From assembly GCA_037043235.1 (NCBI GenBank), contig JAWRVZ010000030.1:3491001-3555000 (forward strand): DNA of 64,000 bases, read 5' to 3'. Position 1 is the first letter of the stretch; every line of letters starts with the position of its first letter. The translations under genes and the position numbers were made by a program. Of this stretch, positions 30,195 through 42,664 are shown piece by piece. The DNA comes from Rhodeus uyekii. Taxonomy: Eukaryota > Chordata > Actinopteri > Cypriniformes > Acheilognathidae. The notes beneath the pieces were generated by a model that saw only the letters and a program-made list of their open reading frames with translations, was not told the DNA's origin and did not search any database.

Positions 30195-32440
30195 AGTCAC
30201 TTTCAACGTTACATCAGACTGACGTCTTGGGGTTTCCCATGGCAGCTCAGTCACCTCCAAGTGGTAATTAGACAAGCCAATAAACATTGGCTAGTGAGAT
30301 TTGCATGTAGAGTCAAACCTACCTAGACATAAGGATGTAAATATAAATGGCATTACTCACTTTATTCATATTTTGCTTCATAGCCAAGCTGTTATACAGC
30401 GGTCGCTCATTCCAATCTACCCTCAAGAGAAGACAAAATATCAAAGAGCAAACAGCAATTTTAATTGCTAACAGGAGGTTTCATCTGAAAATAGCAATTT
30501 TAATTCCTATCAGGAGATTTCGTCAGAAAATAGCAATTTTAATTGCATTTGCAGCTCGTTGTGGGATCTCTCTGCTGTGAGGGCGCAATCAGCGGTAATT
30601 CGCATCCTGGAATGGCTGAGCACAGAGAAGTGCAGGATTTCACCCCTCAGCACTTCGGCACGGTTACTTAAAAGAGGAAGCACTGGTGGTGTGCGAAAAC
30701 CTCTACATTGTGTCGTATGCTGGTGAGCTGCCAGCGCTCGTGTGCCACGTCATTCGCCCCTAAGATGAGGTTCAGATGTTGACAGCTGCATCAGTGAGAG
30801 GACTATAGTCCTCTGGAGAGGAAGATGACGCTGAGCTTCCTGCTTTGGTGTTTGCTCATGCTGAATTGGATTCCGAGTTTCCAGTTATGCTTGCCCGAGC
30901 CACCGCATTTGGTCTTGTTCTGAGCTTTTGCGGCTGATTGGCTCTGGGCTTTGGCAGTATGGAAGCAAATCAGATGATGCCCACCCTTGGTGGTCCAGGA
31001 AAACCATATCTGCCTAAACCTTGTAAGAAAGTGCGCTTCCTTGACGCGCTCATCTCGCAAGGTGGTCACACTGTCGAGGACTTGTCCAGTTTGCTAGTCT
31101 CCAAACACATCCCCTTGTAAGAAGTGCTTCGGCCCAGCTTGGCTGCGATATTTACTTTTCGCAGGATGATGACATGGCCCATCCCCAGTGACTTGGCTTG
31201 CCAATGGGGCCTAAATTTTCAAGAGCGGTTTCCTCACTCCACATTCGTACAGGTTATGAGGCTCTGCTTCCTCCTCCTTAGCACCTGTGCTTTCACCACA
31301 GACAGGGAATTTATGCTGCTTCCTTAGCCTTCTGAGCCAGTCCCTCAGAGGAAACACGGAGCAAGATAAGTTCACCACACTCACTGCCTCTACTTCAGGA
31401 TGCAGGACACCCGATTTGGTTCCCAGAACTAATGCACCATATAGCACCAACATCTGGACCTCTGGAATGTCCATATGTGGAATGTGGACGGGACACGAAG
31501 TGGAACAAAATGCGGGTTATAAGTAGTTATAAGTGTGGTGCATTTATGTTTCACTCTACTTTGTGTTATCTCCTCCTGCTCATCGGTGCACTGTGCTTCT
31601 CTGGCAGACATCTGCAGAGCTGCTGGCTGGTCAACACCTAACACGTTCGCAAAATTTTACAATCTCAGAGTGGAGCCGGTTTGTTCTAGTGTGTTGGGTA
31701 CAAACATGTAATATATGGGAAGGGTGGCTCTGTGTCTCGCTTGCAGCGCCATTCACCTCTAACAGGAGGATATGAGCACCTACTTGCTCTTCAGGTGAGC
31801 TCCTCACTTGGAAAACCCTGAATTTATTGAAACCCTGAAGTTCATCAAGCATTCTTTAGAAGTCAGATTCGCTGAGGACACCTGACACTAAACCTGTGTC
31901 TCTCCCTGGGGAGTTCTGCTCTCCCCTGTCTCTGTTGTGGTAGTAGCTCTTCCCTGGTCTGATAGAACCTATCACAAAGATCTTCCATATGTGTAGCCAC
32001 CACATGTTACCTCCACTGTGGGCAGTGAGTGGTCTCCATAGCGTCCCTCTCCATTGGACTCGGTATGCTTCCCCAGCATTAAAAACATTGGTTATGGCTG
32101 GAAAACAGTGGGCATTGAGATCCGAAGCATTCTCCTGCATGAAATGTCACATGAAAGGAACAGCAGCTACGACCATCTCTACAGTACCACGTTTGCAATG
32201 GAGGACAACCCCATAGGCTTACTTTGGGCACTAGGTAGGTTATTACTGTGTGAGAGCATTTGCAAAAAGGGCATGCCGTAGCTTACCAGCATCTAATTCT
32301 CCAATAGTCTAACACAGTTCAGTGACTGTGGTGGTTTCCATAAGGTGCCCACGACGTCAGTTTGACGTAACATTGAACATGACTGACTGAATAGAAACAT
32401 CTAGGTCACTAATGTAACAACCGTTCCCTGAAGAAGGGAG
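30195..32440 (+). mobile_element. Decayed, internally deleted DIRS element
   Basis: Left end GTTACATCAGACTGACGTC (about 30210) is matched inverted by GACGTCAGTTTGACGTAAC at about 32353-32371. Gag-like codons appear near 30830-30905 (HAELDSEFPVMLARA) and YR codons at 31595-31678. RT and RNase H are missing, and stops and frameshifts are frequent. A different DIRS subfamily from 11326-16254; a fragment of its terminal repeat also lies at 10775-10920. Confidence 0.7.
31595..31708 (+). pseudogene. DIRS tyrosine recombinase C-terminus relic
   Basis: Reads ASLADICRAAGWSTPNTF then AKFYNLRVEP, the last catalytic box with Trp-Ser and the nucleophilic Tyr at 31658-31660, followed by a short tail and a stop. 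The H-x-x-R box upstream is not legible. Confidence 0.75.
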
Positions 32441-34063
32441 CTTAATTCAGTTCAATTCTAACTGCATAAAAACAATATTAGATTGTCTTTCTTAAATGAT
32501 GACGAGGCCTCCTTGAGTTAGCCAGTATTGCATCCAAGGTTGTACCTACAAAATTCGGTAGATGTGATTGTCCTTGAATTGTCCTGGAGTGCTGCCCTCA
32601 CCCTTCTGGACTCCCAGCTCTATTTACGGTCCCTCTATTCCTCTGCCAAATACGAGGGGTTCAAATAGGGCTGTTAGGGGCCACTAGAGAGGAACTCATT
32701 TTATCACAATATATGCTGAGAAATCAATGCGGCCTTTCAAATGGTTTTCTTTATAGGCGGAGAGGAAAGTGTGTGCCTGGTTTGTGTGTATGTTGTTTTA
32801 TATGCCCCAAAAGTAGAGAAAGTAAGATTGGTGGAAAATGATCTAACAGATGCTTTTTTGACCAATGTAAAATTGTCATGCTGTTTTGTCTTCCTGATGG
32901 TTTTGTATTTAATGACTGAACAATAGAATGTATATTGCAACACCAGTGTAGACTCTTAATGTAAACAACTGCAGAATTTCATCATATTTGGATATTACAG
33001 TTTTGAGATTGAGTCACAATTGACTTTACAGCGACTACCCAAGCAGTGAAAAAAGTATCATTAGAGTTTGTGCCAGACTGTTTTTGTCAAATCACATACA
33101 TAGGAATTTTGGGTGAAAGTCCAGCCGGACAGCTAAGAATTTTAAATACAGAAACATTTAATTACTATTAATCATGTGTAAAAATCCCACTAGTCCTTTT
33201 CTAATAAAATGAAAAACTTGATTCTGAAAATGTCAACAGTTTAAACAGCAAAATGTTAATGACTTCAGTTGTTTGGACGATTACCAGAGACAGTAACCGT
33301 CTGTTTGGTTCAGTTTATTTGCCCGCTATCATCATGTTTTACCCAGTTTTACCCAGTTTACAACAGTTTACCCAGTTTTGTTTAATAAAGACTTGCACTG
33401 CCATCATATAGATCCAGAATTTTTAATTCATAAACATTTGCAACTTGGCTGTGACAGTAATTTAGAATATCAGAATCAGTTTTCATAAAACATTAGGCAA
33501 AAAGTACCCACATAACTTACTATTTCATTGAGATTCTGAAGTGTGCATCCAATGGCCACACTAGGTGTGTTTGACTTGACGCCGTGTTGTGCATAACAAT
33601 TGCGTATGACATTGAAGTAAAGCGAGAGCTATTTGAAACCATATGGAGCTGTCTGCTTTCTAATCGCTCTTGTGGTACTTTGATGTCATACACCGATCGA
33701 TCTGCGCAATGCTGCGTCAACTCAAATGCCCCTTTTACTAGGCCACGGGAAAGGATTTGTGAATTGCAGTGAAGCAACGCAACTGTCGCTGGTAAGTCAC
33801 ATGATAACAATAGAGAGTGTCTGTATTACTTTCACACACAATCATACTATATAAATAATACTTTTGGTCACAAATTAAGTACTTATTTAAAAGAAGTGCC
33901 TGTCCAAAGGGAATTATTCAGTGACTTACTCAAAAAGACTCAACAATTTATTAACCTAAACTTTTTTCTATGGAGCTGTTATCAGTACGCTTTTAAACGG
34001 ATCAATAATTGCTTTTTAAAATTATTTTATAATGTTTACTGAGGTGCACTTATAATGTTAATA
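32441..34063. other. Non-coding stretch, one possible old repeat
   Basis: Mostly AT-rich. 33530-33810 is CpG-containing and has a minus-strand frame of 96 codons without recognisable domain; it may be a decayed transposon, unidentified. Confidence 0.35.
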
Positions 34064-34440
34064 CAGTAATCCCTCATTTATTGTGGTTAATGTGGATCGG
34101 AACCCCCCCACGATAGGTGAAATCTACAAAGTAGGATCAGCCAATCAGCTCACAGGATACATCCACACGTTCTCTCATTGGTCGATCTCGCGTCGGGAAC
34201 CAATCACGTGTCTTGTCTGAGTGCCAGTGGGTGTGTACAAAGCCTCTGAGAGCGTTTCTCTCTTTGTCTGGCATCCTGGGAAACCGTTTCTCGTGCATCA
34301 CGATAAAACAACGCTGCTTTCCTCAATACAGCTGCCGATATGGCGGTATTTTTTTACTTGTATTTTTCTATGAATATTTTTGAAAAATCCACAATGCACT
34401 GAGCCATGAAACTTGAACCGTGAAGTGGCGGTTTTTTACA
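34064..34440 (+). mobile_element. pogo/Tigger-like element, left part
   Basis: Starts with TA then CAGTAATCCCTCATTTATTG, followed by GGAACCCCCCCACGATAGG and CTACAAAGTAGG, the terminal pattern of Tigger-type elements. The far end reads ATCCACAATGCACTGAG and CGTGAAGTGGCGG, but the terminal CAGTA..-type repeat is missing, so it is truncated. Confidence 0.6.
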
Positions 34441-34634
34441 TCAAATTTATTTTTTCCTACCCTAATTTTAACCTTCTGATTTGAACGCTCCGTTTTTACC
34501 ATTACAGCTGTCAATATTAAATAATCGTGAAAAGTGTTGATTATAAAATTATATTTAGAGCTATTCCCATCACATGAAAGGTTGCATCGATAAGCTAGTG
34601 GCTGATGACTATATTTCTCAGCATATATTGTGAT

Positions 34635-34765
34635 AAAATGAGTCCTGCTCACAACACCAAGGTCACGAGTTCAATCCCAGGGAACGCAATAACTGATTCA
34701 ATGTGTATCTTGAATGCAATGCAAATCGCTTTGGATAAAAGTGTCTGCCAAATGCATAAATGTTT
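34635..34765 (+). mobile_element. tRNA-derived SINE, 5'-truncated
   Basis: B-box-like GAGTTCAATCCC near 34667, then a body ending in GCTTTGGATAAAAGTGTCTG and CCAAATGCATAAATG, the tail shared with L2-like LINEs. The A-box half is degenerate. Confidence 0.7.
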
Positions 34766-35339
34766 TTTTTTTATGTTCTTCCCTGAACTACTAACATCAT
34801 TACATCCTACTTTTGTGAATCGAGCGAATTGAGAGAATTGGTGGGGCTAAACAGGCAGCGATGTAAAAGGAGGCATTGCTCTTCTTCTACAGAGTTTAGC
34901 CACACTGTTACGTAATAAAATGGCACATTCCACAACAGTCTTTTTGGCAGATTGGATTCAATATAAGCTGTTTGTAAGCTAACAAGAAAGCGTTGAGTTA
35001 TGTTTTTTATAGTACAATGACCTGTTATATGTCAAAAGATCAGGGGAATTTGACCCCCTTAATGCTGCACATCAGATCAAAACCTAAACTATTAAATAAT
35101 CAATTTGGTACTGTACAATACCTTGGACTTCACAAACTTCAAGACACAGCCATATAAAGTCTGCCACAAGAACACATCAAGTGTGCATTTTAAAACATTA
35201 TTTTTTGGAGAACTACTAAGTTTTTATTTGCTACAATTAAATTATGAACCACATTTCTGTTATTCCATTAATTTCTGTTTCAAAATCTCTATCATCGAAA
35301 GTGTTAGATAGTGCTATTTAAATACTTTTGTGCATCACT
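34766..35339. other. Non-coding stretch, no feature seen
   Basis: AT-rich; nothing recognised. Confidence 0.4.
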
Positions 35340-36310
35340 CATGGCTTCTTTTCTTAGCAAGAGAGGCTCAAAAAGTAACAAGGCTGTCAGTCACTGACTA
35401 AATTGCTACCATTTGCAGAGATATGTCAGTCTTGATTTCCAAGGTTAGGCTGGAGTTTATCTTCCTCTTTCATCCAATTAGGATACAAGTTCTCTTCAAA
35501 AAAGTCTACGTGTTTTCATTTAGATCACAGAAGGGATAAACCAGCACTCAGACGCTCTCACATGCAATGCAGCACACACACATTCACCCACACTTGCCTT
35601 TTTCTGTCCTACACATGTAAAGACACCAACATGCACTATCACATACACACAAACACAACATATGAAGACTCGCCGTGTGAGATAACCAGCAAACCCAGTC
35701 TGACAGGCTCTGCTGGGCCATTATTGAATTGCAGTGAAGACTATATTACTTTAGAGTGAGATAAAAGACTACATACAAGACAGATGGGAGGGGTACATCA
35801 AACAAGACCATGTCCGTATTGTGCCAAGTGTAATCCTGTTGAAGGCAGCCTTGATTTCCCTTAGGCCAGGTGCCATTTCTCCTTGAATAATTCTACTCTG
35901 GCTTTGGCCTCTCCTCATCCTCCCCCTCTCCTATCCTCTTCTTTCTTCTTGCTTTCTCCAGTGCACTCCTCCCGTATCCGATGTACAAACGCGAGGCACT
36001 GATGATATGATTGAAATTCTTCAAAATCTTTTAATTTCAGCAGGTGTGCTGGGGCCCATGCTAGATGCCTGAGCATACAAAGGAAGAAAACTCGAGGGAA
36101 ATCCACAGCACATGCACGTAGGAAAGCCTTCCAAAGCAACAAGCGCCAATGTCAAAGCAGCTTGCCGGCAACAAGCTATTCATTATCTTAGGTATTTATT
36201 GGACTTGTCTCGGTCCAATGAGCATCATTCACGCCTTCAACAGCAAATTAGCTGTGATGCAATTGACAAGATAAAGCAAACTAGGGAATATTCTTTCGGG
36301 ACTCTGTATG
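35340..36310. other. Candidate conserved non-coding stretch(es)
   Basis: 35340-35500 and especially 35880-36310 are non-repetitive, evenly composed and rich in factor-like words (CTTTTAATTTCAGCAGG, GATGATATGATTG, CAATTGACAAGATAAAGC). No coding frame is persuasive. Judged by composition only. Confidence 0.25.
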
Positions 36311-36465
36311 GTTTTGAAAGAAATACTAAAAATCTCTTAATGTGTCTTTGATTACTTAAGTAGTGCTTTTTGTTCATTTCAAATGTAATATTGTCCAAAG
36401 GGATGTATTTATGTATTATATTTGTCGAATAAAAATGGTTGTTGTGAAGAAGTTGTTTAAACGTA

Positions 36466-37106
36466 CAGTAGTACCTCAAGATACAAAAGGCTCAACTTAC
36501 GAAAAATCCAAGTTACGAAAGCAAAGACGAAAAATTTTACTGCTCTACATAAGAAAAGTTTTCAAGATACGAAAGGTTTCTGAAAGTCCGAGATTCTCCC
36601 CATAACAATTTTGAAACTCGAGCTGCACGCCGCCATCTTAGTTATAGTAGACTCGCCACCATCCTCCTGCTCTCCCATTGGTTCCTGATGCTAGCCAAGC
36701 CATGAGATCCTTCTCTCTAATTGGACAGCATCCCTCCCATCATGCATCTTCTATACGTACGTGCTGGTGTGCTTTAGCTCAGCCACTCCGCACCCGAAAC
36801 TTTACATTTTTATGTGTTTTCGTAAAGTTAAGTGTACGTACGTACGTACGTTATCTGCCGTTTGTCCTCCTCCTCCTCTGCCGCCACTTTCGGAGATAGC
36901 CTCACTCGAAAGGTAAGCTTCGACATTTTACGCTATTTCATTGTTTATAGGTCAATTTAGCTTTATTATGAAAGTCAATGGGGTGTTTTTGGAGGGCTTG
37001 GAACGGATTAGCCATTTTACATGTACAATGTGTTCCAAGATACGAAAAACTCATTATACGAAGGCTGCCTCGGAACGGATTAATTTCGTATCTCGAGGTA
37101 CCACTG
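36466..37106. mobile_element. pogo-like MITE with TA target duplication
   Basis: Terminal inverted repeats CAGTAGTACCTCAAGATAC (left) and GTATCTCGAGGTACCACTG (right), flanked by TA at 36464-36465 and 37107-37108. About 640 bp, non-coding; it includes TACGTACGTACGTACG near 36835-36850. Confidence 0.8.
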
Positions 37107-37108
37107 TA

Positions 37109-38271
37109 GTTATGGATGGATCAAGTGACTAATGGTAAAAATACGTTTACATGGAAATGTGATGCTTAAATAATTGAATAATATAATTGGTATTTTATAT
37201 GTATATAACATTGAGAAAATGAATTTGAAATGGTTAAGGAGCAACAAATAAATTATACATTTATTATTAATATTATTAGTATTAAAAGATACAAGAATTT
37301 ACAAATTACATGGAGTGATGCAGAAAGGTGAGATGCTTTGTTTAGATCAGGTTTCATACTAAAGAGCTGCTAAAATTAGTTTAATTAAATTTATTTTTAT
37401 TTTTATTTATTTTTCATATACCGCAATTTAAGATGTTAGCATAATCATATATGGCAAAAATATTGACGTTTTTTTGTTAAAACATTATCTTATTTAATCA
37501 TGTTAATCATTAAGCATTCCATCGGTTACTCCTGGTCTAGGGTTGCTGTAAATATTTAGTTATACATTGAGTTATGATTCACTATGTTTATTGATGCAAT
37601 GCAAACATATTTAGTGATGCATAATTTGATGCCACAACTACATTACTTTGTAACTTAAGGACAGATTGTGCATCTGGGCTCTAGCACCTTTAGCATTGTG
37701 GCAGTAAGTTTTGCTTATCTAGCAAAACTGTGTAAACTTGACATTTCCACATCAAGCTTTTCTCTATAAAATCTGCCAAAATGAAACACTTTTACAGATC
37801 TCATTTGTCATTCAGTCAAAATGAGTAAACCAACAACTGTCACTGAAATATTTACGGATTCCTTTTAACTCATTTTTTTGTTTTTACCTTTGCCAATCAA
37901 ATCATTGACAGGAGGCATTTAGCTATCAAATTATTCCCTAAAGTAACACTAGTGTTGGGAAAGATACTTTGAAACTGTTGTTTGTAAAGCTGCAAGCTGC
38001 TCATAATTCAAAGTTCAACTACACTCAAAGCTGCTCTTTTGAAGAGTATCAGGCACAAAAACAAAGAGGATCTGAGTTAGGATGATGGCATTAAGCAGAA
38101 TTTGATCAGATCAGTTCATTCAAAATACAGGGATGCAAGAAGAATCCACTACTGACAATATACCCTGTAAGCAGAGGGAAACTTCTGAAGTGTACAGAAA
38201 TATGCCCTCCCCAGTATCTAAATCTCACTAACCTTAAAACTCTAAAATTAATTTATAGTGATAAATAAATA
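37109..38271. other. Non-coding stretch, no feature seen
   Basis: Very AT-rich intergenic-like DNA. Confidence 0.4.
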
Positions 38272-39322
38272 CAGTGGAATCCGGTTATGTCGACGGCCTT
38301 GGGGGTTGCGAAAAAGCGTTGAAATAACCGACGATCGAGATAACCAACAGCCAATATGGTGATTTATTTGATGAAGCGATCGGCATGCTATAAAAATGTA
38401 CATACACTGTATATGTTTGCTAACAACAAAAGGCATATGTGCACCAACTAACAGCAGAGGTTTACCAGAATACAATAAAAAACACCTTCGATTCTTGATA
38501 CAAACCTTTAATCATATTCTCCAACATTGCAAACACAATTTCGCTCACAGCGTAAACAGTCACATAAACACATTCACTCATAACAGTCATTTCGCTCGGA
38601 CACAGTTCTGAAAGTATTGCACGCGAGGTTACTATGGTTTCTTTACAAAGTCTAAAATGCTTTGTTGCTTTTTACCTTTAACGGTCTGCTTGAAAACAAA
38701 TGATTCTAAGCTTCTATCAGTAACGACATCTTTGTCAATGTCATTGTAATTTGGGAATTCCTGCGCCTCTGTAGGTGTGTAATCTGCTTTTTGTAATTTC
38801 ATAATCACTCTTGAACACCAGCATTCGTCCCATCAAAAAAAATAAATAAATAAATAAAATCAACAAAACATTGTGTATATCACAAAAGTGGTTCAAGAGA
38901 GGTCACAATTATATTACATGAAATCATCAAACATACACAACATACAGCTTTTATGACATGACCACACAATCTAATGTGACCTACCGCTGTAAAATCACAA
39001 TTAGACTAGGCAAAGCGGCCGGAAGGACCAGAAAGACCAAAAATAGTCATGGCATGCACGTGCAACGCGAATTCGGCGCAGTGAACTAGATACTATCTTT
39101 AGTCACGGGATCGAGATAACTCATGTGAAGTGGCAAATTTGTCCCTCTTTTGTGCTCGAGATATTAGGGTTCGACGACAAAAGAATGGACATAACTGAAA
39201 AAAAAGCTAAGACAAATAGTGAGTTTGGCGGTTCCACTTAAAAAATTTATAGGATTATAATCCATTATAGGATATAATAGGATTGGCGAGTTAACCAAGG
39301 TCGAGATAAGTGAATTCCACTG
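38272..39322 (-). mobile_element. Tigger-like element with transposase remnant
   Basis: Inverted ends CAGTGGAATCCGGTTATGTCGACGG (left, cited here as CAGTGGAATCCGGTTATGTC) and GACC-type right end reading GAGATAAGTGAATTCCACTG. TA precedes the left end; the right flank is TT, a decayed target duplication. Inside, the minus strand keeps the C-terminal end of a transposase. Confidence 0.65.
38632..38832 (-). pseudogene. C-terminal fragment of a Tigger-like transposase
   Basis: On the minus strand 66 codons lead to a TAG at 38632: DECWCSRVIMKLQKADYTP, EFPNYNDIDKDVVTDRSLES, ending KKQQSILDFVKKP. The acidic, Leu/Ile-containing C-terminus after the DDE domain fits pogo/Tigger transposases; the QQSILDF end resembles a PCNA-interaction box described for pogo. 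The catalytic domain is absent and a stop precedes the fragment. Confidence 0.5.
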
Positions 39323-39599
39323 TTATTACATATTAAAAAATCATAATAATGCTTGGTATAGAAAAAGACTTAACGTGTCTGATTCACTAAAACATTCACT
39401 TTAATTTGATATTTTTTTTTGTGTTGTACATTTGTGAAAAAATGTTGTTGAGTTAGTGGAGCAGTTTTTATCTGCTCTAAATGACTGCACCTTCGTTAAG
39501 GAGAATAGACGTTCCTCACCTCTTCATTGACTTTTCTGATTGATCAAGAAAGCTGTACATTATAACCGTTGCTCTACAATTCATCATGAAAACAAGTTG
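39323..39599. other. Non-coding stretch, no feature seen
   Basis: AT-rich; nothing recognised. Confidence 0.35.
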
Positions 39600-40230
39600 C
39601 GCCCCCTCTTTAATTAAAATATGAATACAGCATCATGAATTTATAAACAGAATGCAAAACATGCCACATCCGCTCAGCAAGGTAACGACTCAGCTTCTTT
39701 GCGTTTTTATTCCTTTACGGTTTGTGTGTGGCGATAATATTAAGAAGAACAATTAAGTAACATTATTAATTTTTAATGAGGCCTAAATAATGTCCCCCTT
39801 GGGCCTTTCACCTCATGGTTTTAATTAATAAGCACTTGGTACACATTACAGCTTTCAATTATGAATGGGGGAGGAATGGCCAGGCAATCAGTGGGACGGT
39901 TTAATCCATACGCTCATCGAGGGTCGGAGAGGTGGCTTTTTAATCAAGCTCCTCGGGCCGAAACATGGAGAAAGGAATTTGTCCATCCATCATAGTGTGA
40001 AGACAGAAAGAAGGAAGGAGGGGAGCTTCAAGAATATTCCTTAATGAGCTGGGATTAAGACGGTAATGTAGATTGAAAAGAAAGAATTCATAAGAGAGAA
40101 AAAATAAGCAGAATTCCACAAGGAGGAATAAGATAAATGAGATGCAAATCAGCCCAGGTTTGTTGGCGGTTAAGGACAGCTGAAGTGTCTCATCAACAGT
40201 AGTGAGCATTATTCAAAATGAATGGAAGGA
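39600..40230. other. Candidate conserved non-coding element
   Basis: The most enhancer-like stretch of the window: non-repetitive, with clustered homeodomain words (AATTTTTAATGAGG, GGTTTTAATTAATAAGC, TTTTTAATCAAGC), an octamer-like ATGCAAAT near 40141 and dense purine-rich segments. No coding frame is convincing. A call from composition and motif density, not from alignment. Confidence 0.35.
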
Positions 40231-41150
40231 AAATTGTACAATTTCAATATTTGCTGACAAGATTTGAGACAGCCCATAAAATGGCCAACTCACTGATCAA
40301 TGCTCTAGCTATCGAACTATGAACATGATTACGCCCTATGTAATTTTTTCGCTATCTAGTGATTAGCGATAAGCTATAAAACCACAAGTTACTTGTGGCG
40401 GAACATTGTTTTGGTCGTTGCGCGAGTTTGCCATTTTACCCGAATGAATCTGATATCTTGGGGCATGACGCTATGCTCATGGTGATAGCTTTATCAGACA
40501 TCAAAATTCCACTAACTATGAAAAAATATGAATATCGGAAAAAAGTCTTATGAGCAGGTAAGTAGCTTATTTGCTGCTGTTGTTTAGTTCCCCTCAGTCC
40601 ATTCGCCGTTAGGCCCCCTCAAGCGTGACCCTGCCTCCAGGAAAGGACTTTGAAATGTGGTTTAGAGGAACATCGTTACCAACATTGTTTTGTGAATAAA
40701 GTCAATGCAAAGCAAATGTGATGCTATGCAAATATTGACATTGCCTTGCAGACCCTTTCAGGCTCAAGGTTAATTTATTGTGGTTTTACAGTACTATGGA
40801 ACATTTCACCTATAACCTTTACGTCACTCCAGAACTTCAGCATATACATATTAAATGATAATGTTTAAAGGATATTCAAAAAATATATAAACTAATGTTA
40901 TAAAACTTGGAAAATCATCAAAAGGAGGAAAAATCATAGTTTTATTTTACAGAATGTTTATTCCAATCATTTAAAGAACCTTTGCATAACATTAGTCAAA
41001 GTTGTGGCTCTATGTTCTCTTCAGAGTTCTGAATGTTTTCTAAGGTGTTCTGAGTGTTTTTAGCACATTACTTTATTACTTTATTGGTCTTGCTGGCCTG
41101 AGGGATGATCTCTGTGATCTTTCAATTGTTCATCTCTCTTTCTCCCCAGA
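40231..41150. other. Non-coding stretch, no feature identified
   Basis: Mixed composition; 40330-40700 could be an old MITE but no termini could be fixed. Confidence 0.3.
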
Positions 41151-41208
41151 CGACTCTACACTATATGCCATGTCACTGAATCAATTGATAACTCAATCTG
41201 AGTAGAAG
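41151..41208 (+). other. Possible short host exon (speculative)
   Basis: A strong acceptor-like tract (TTGTTCATCTCTCTTTC then TCCCCAG) precedes an open stretch DSTLYAMSLNQLITQSE ending in TAG, and AAG-GTGAGA follows. It could be a terminal coding exon, but the encoded tail is not recognised and no neighbouring exon was found. Confidence 0.2.
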
Positions 41209-41730
41209 GTGAGAGGGCCACAGCTCTTAGTTCAAAGGACAAAACCACTTCTAAACCTACTGGTAATAGGGGGAAGGCCCTCCAGCACCTTGGTTTCATT
41301 AGCAACCATTTATTTTTATATTTTGATGGTTATAAGTGCTTAGGACCTGATGAAGAAATCTTGACTTGTCTTATGTAAGATTCTTAACACCTTGAGTCAC
41401 AGCTGGTTGACTGAAAGGCATCAGCTTCAACAACAATAGGTTTTATCCCCTGAAGAGGAGGAGATAATTCAGAGCACTCCTGTGGAGAGAAGCGCATGTT
41501 GGTGAGAATGATAGAAATGAGGAGGAATGCATTGGTTTGCTCTGATGTTTCAAGAACAGAGGAGTTGTTTTGATGTCTATGATGTCTGTTGGAGTGCATT
41601 AGGTTTCAGTAGAAATTGAGAACTCTACTTGCTGGGGTTTAATGTTGACTTAGGTTTGTAGGCAATAGGATGTCTGTGTCAAAAACATGCACACATCTAG
41701 AAAAAAAGGCTAGTTCATTAAAGAGGTCAT
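41209..41730. other. Non-coding stretch, no feature seen
   Basis: No gene, RNA or repeat recognised. Confidence 0.35.
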
Positions 41731-41732
41731 TA

Positions 41733-42629
41733 CAGTAATACCTCGGTTTACAAATGACTTAGTATACGAGCAAATCGGTGTACAAGCATGGAAAGTCAAA
41801 TTGGTGTATGAGCATTGTATCGGTGTGCGAGAAAAATATTCCCTCCCCCACGTGCATTTTTGTGTGGAAAAGATCTAACGCTCAGCATCTTTGCACGAGT
41901 TTTTACTGGAACTATCCTAACCACAGCCTCATGCAGTTCCAACCCCTTTATCAGCCCTTAACTCGTTCATTCTCTCAGCGACGCTCGGTTTAGTTGCATC
42001 ATTCACCACAGTGCATTATTTTACAAGTTGTTGTTCATTCCGTTAATCATCACAACAACTGTTACATGTGAATATGATGAAACTTTATTAACGGAGCATG
42101 TGTTACCAACACAACACATTGCATACTAATGTGGCTCACGTGTGTTCTCAGTACAATGCACCCAGGGGGTGTTCTTAAAGGGCCATACACTTTTAGAGAA
42201 CAGCATACTATAACACAGTTATTACTCTGTACAGATCATTTGTTGCAATGATCTACATAAGTGATTTACAGCGGTTTTACTATGTGTTGTTGCATTAATT
42301 GTGATCGCTATTCTTCACGTAGTGAAATATATACGTACAGTACAGCATGTAGAAAGAAGGTACGGAATCCTCACTCTAAGCAGTAACACCCTTCCTCCCC
42401 CCCGTCTCCATCATGACAGCAATATAATTATTAATATTATTAATTAGTATTTATAAGAGATCTTAATGGTTATAATTCTAAATGTAATTAATAGGGCAAA
42501 ACCCCAAAAAATATTTAAAATGGGCATTTATGGTCATGTGGAATGAATCAAGTGATTTTTAGTGCATTCTTATGGGGAAAATTGTTTTGGTGTACAAGAA
42601 TTGGTGAGGGCTCGTTCTTGGTATTACTG
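41733..42629. mobile_element. pogo-like element with TA target duplication and a nested repeat
   Basis: Left end CAGTAATACCTCGGTTTAC, right end GTTCTTGGTATTACTG, flanked by TA (41731-41732 and 42630-42631). The ends share CAGTAATACC. It is interrupted by a repeat (42028-42255) also found at 2275-2500. Non-coding. Confidence 0.7.
42028..42255. repeat. Dispersed repeat nested in the pogo-like element
   Basis: Second copy of the 2275-2500 repeat (AACTTTATTAACGGAGC, CTTAAAGGGCCATACAC, GTACAGATCATTTG). It is older than its own divergence but younger than the host pogo-like copy. Confidence 0.55.
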
Positions 42630-42664
42630 TATATGGATTTTTTATTTTATTTCAAAATGTTCTT

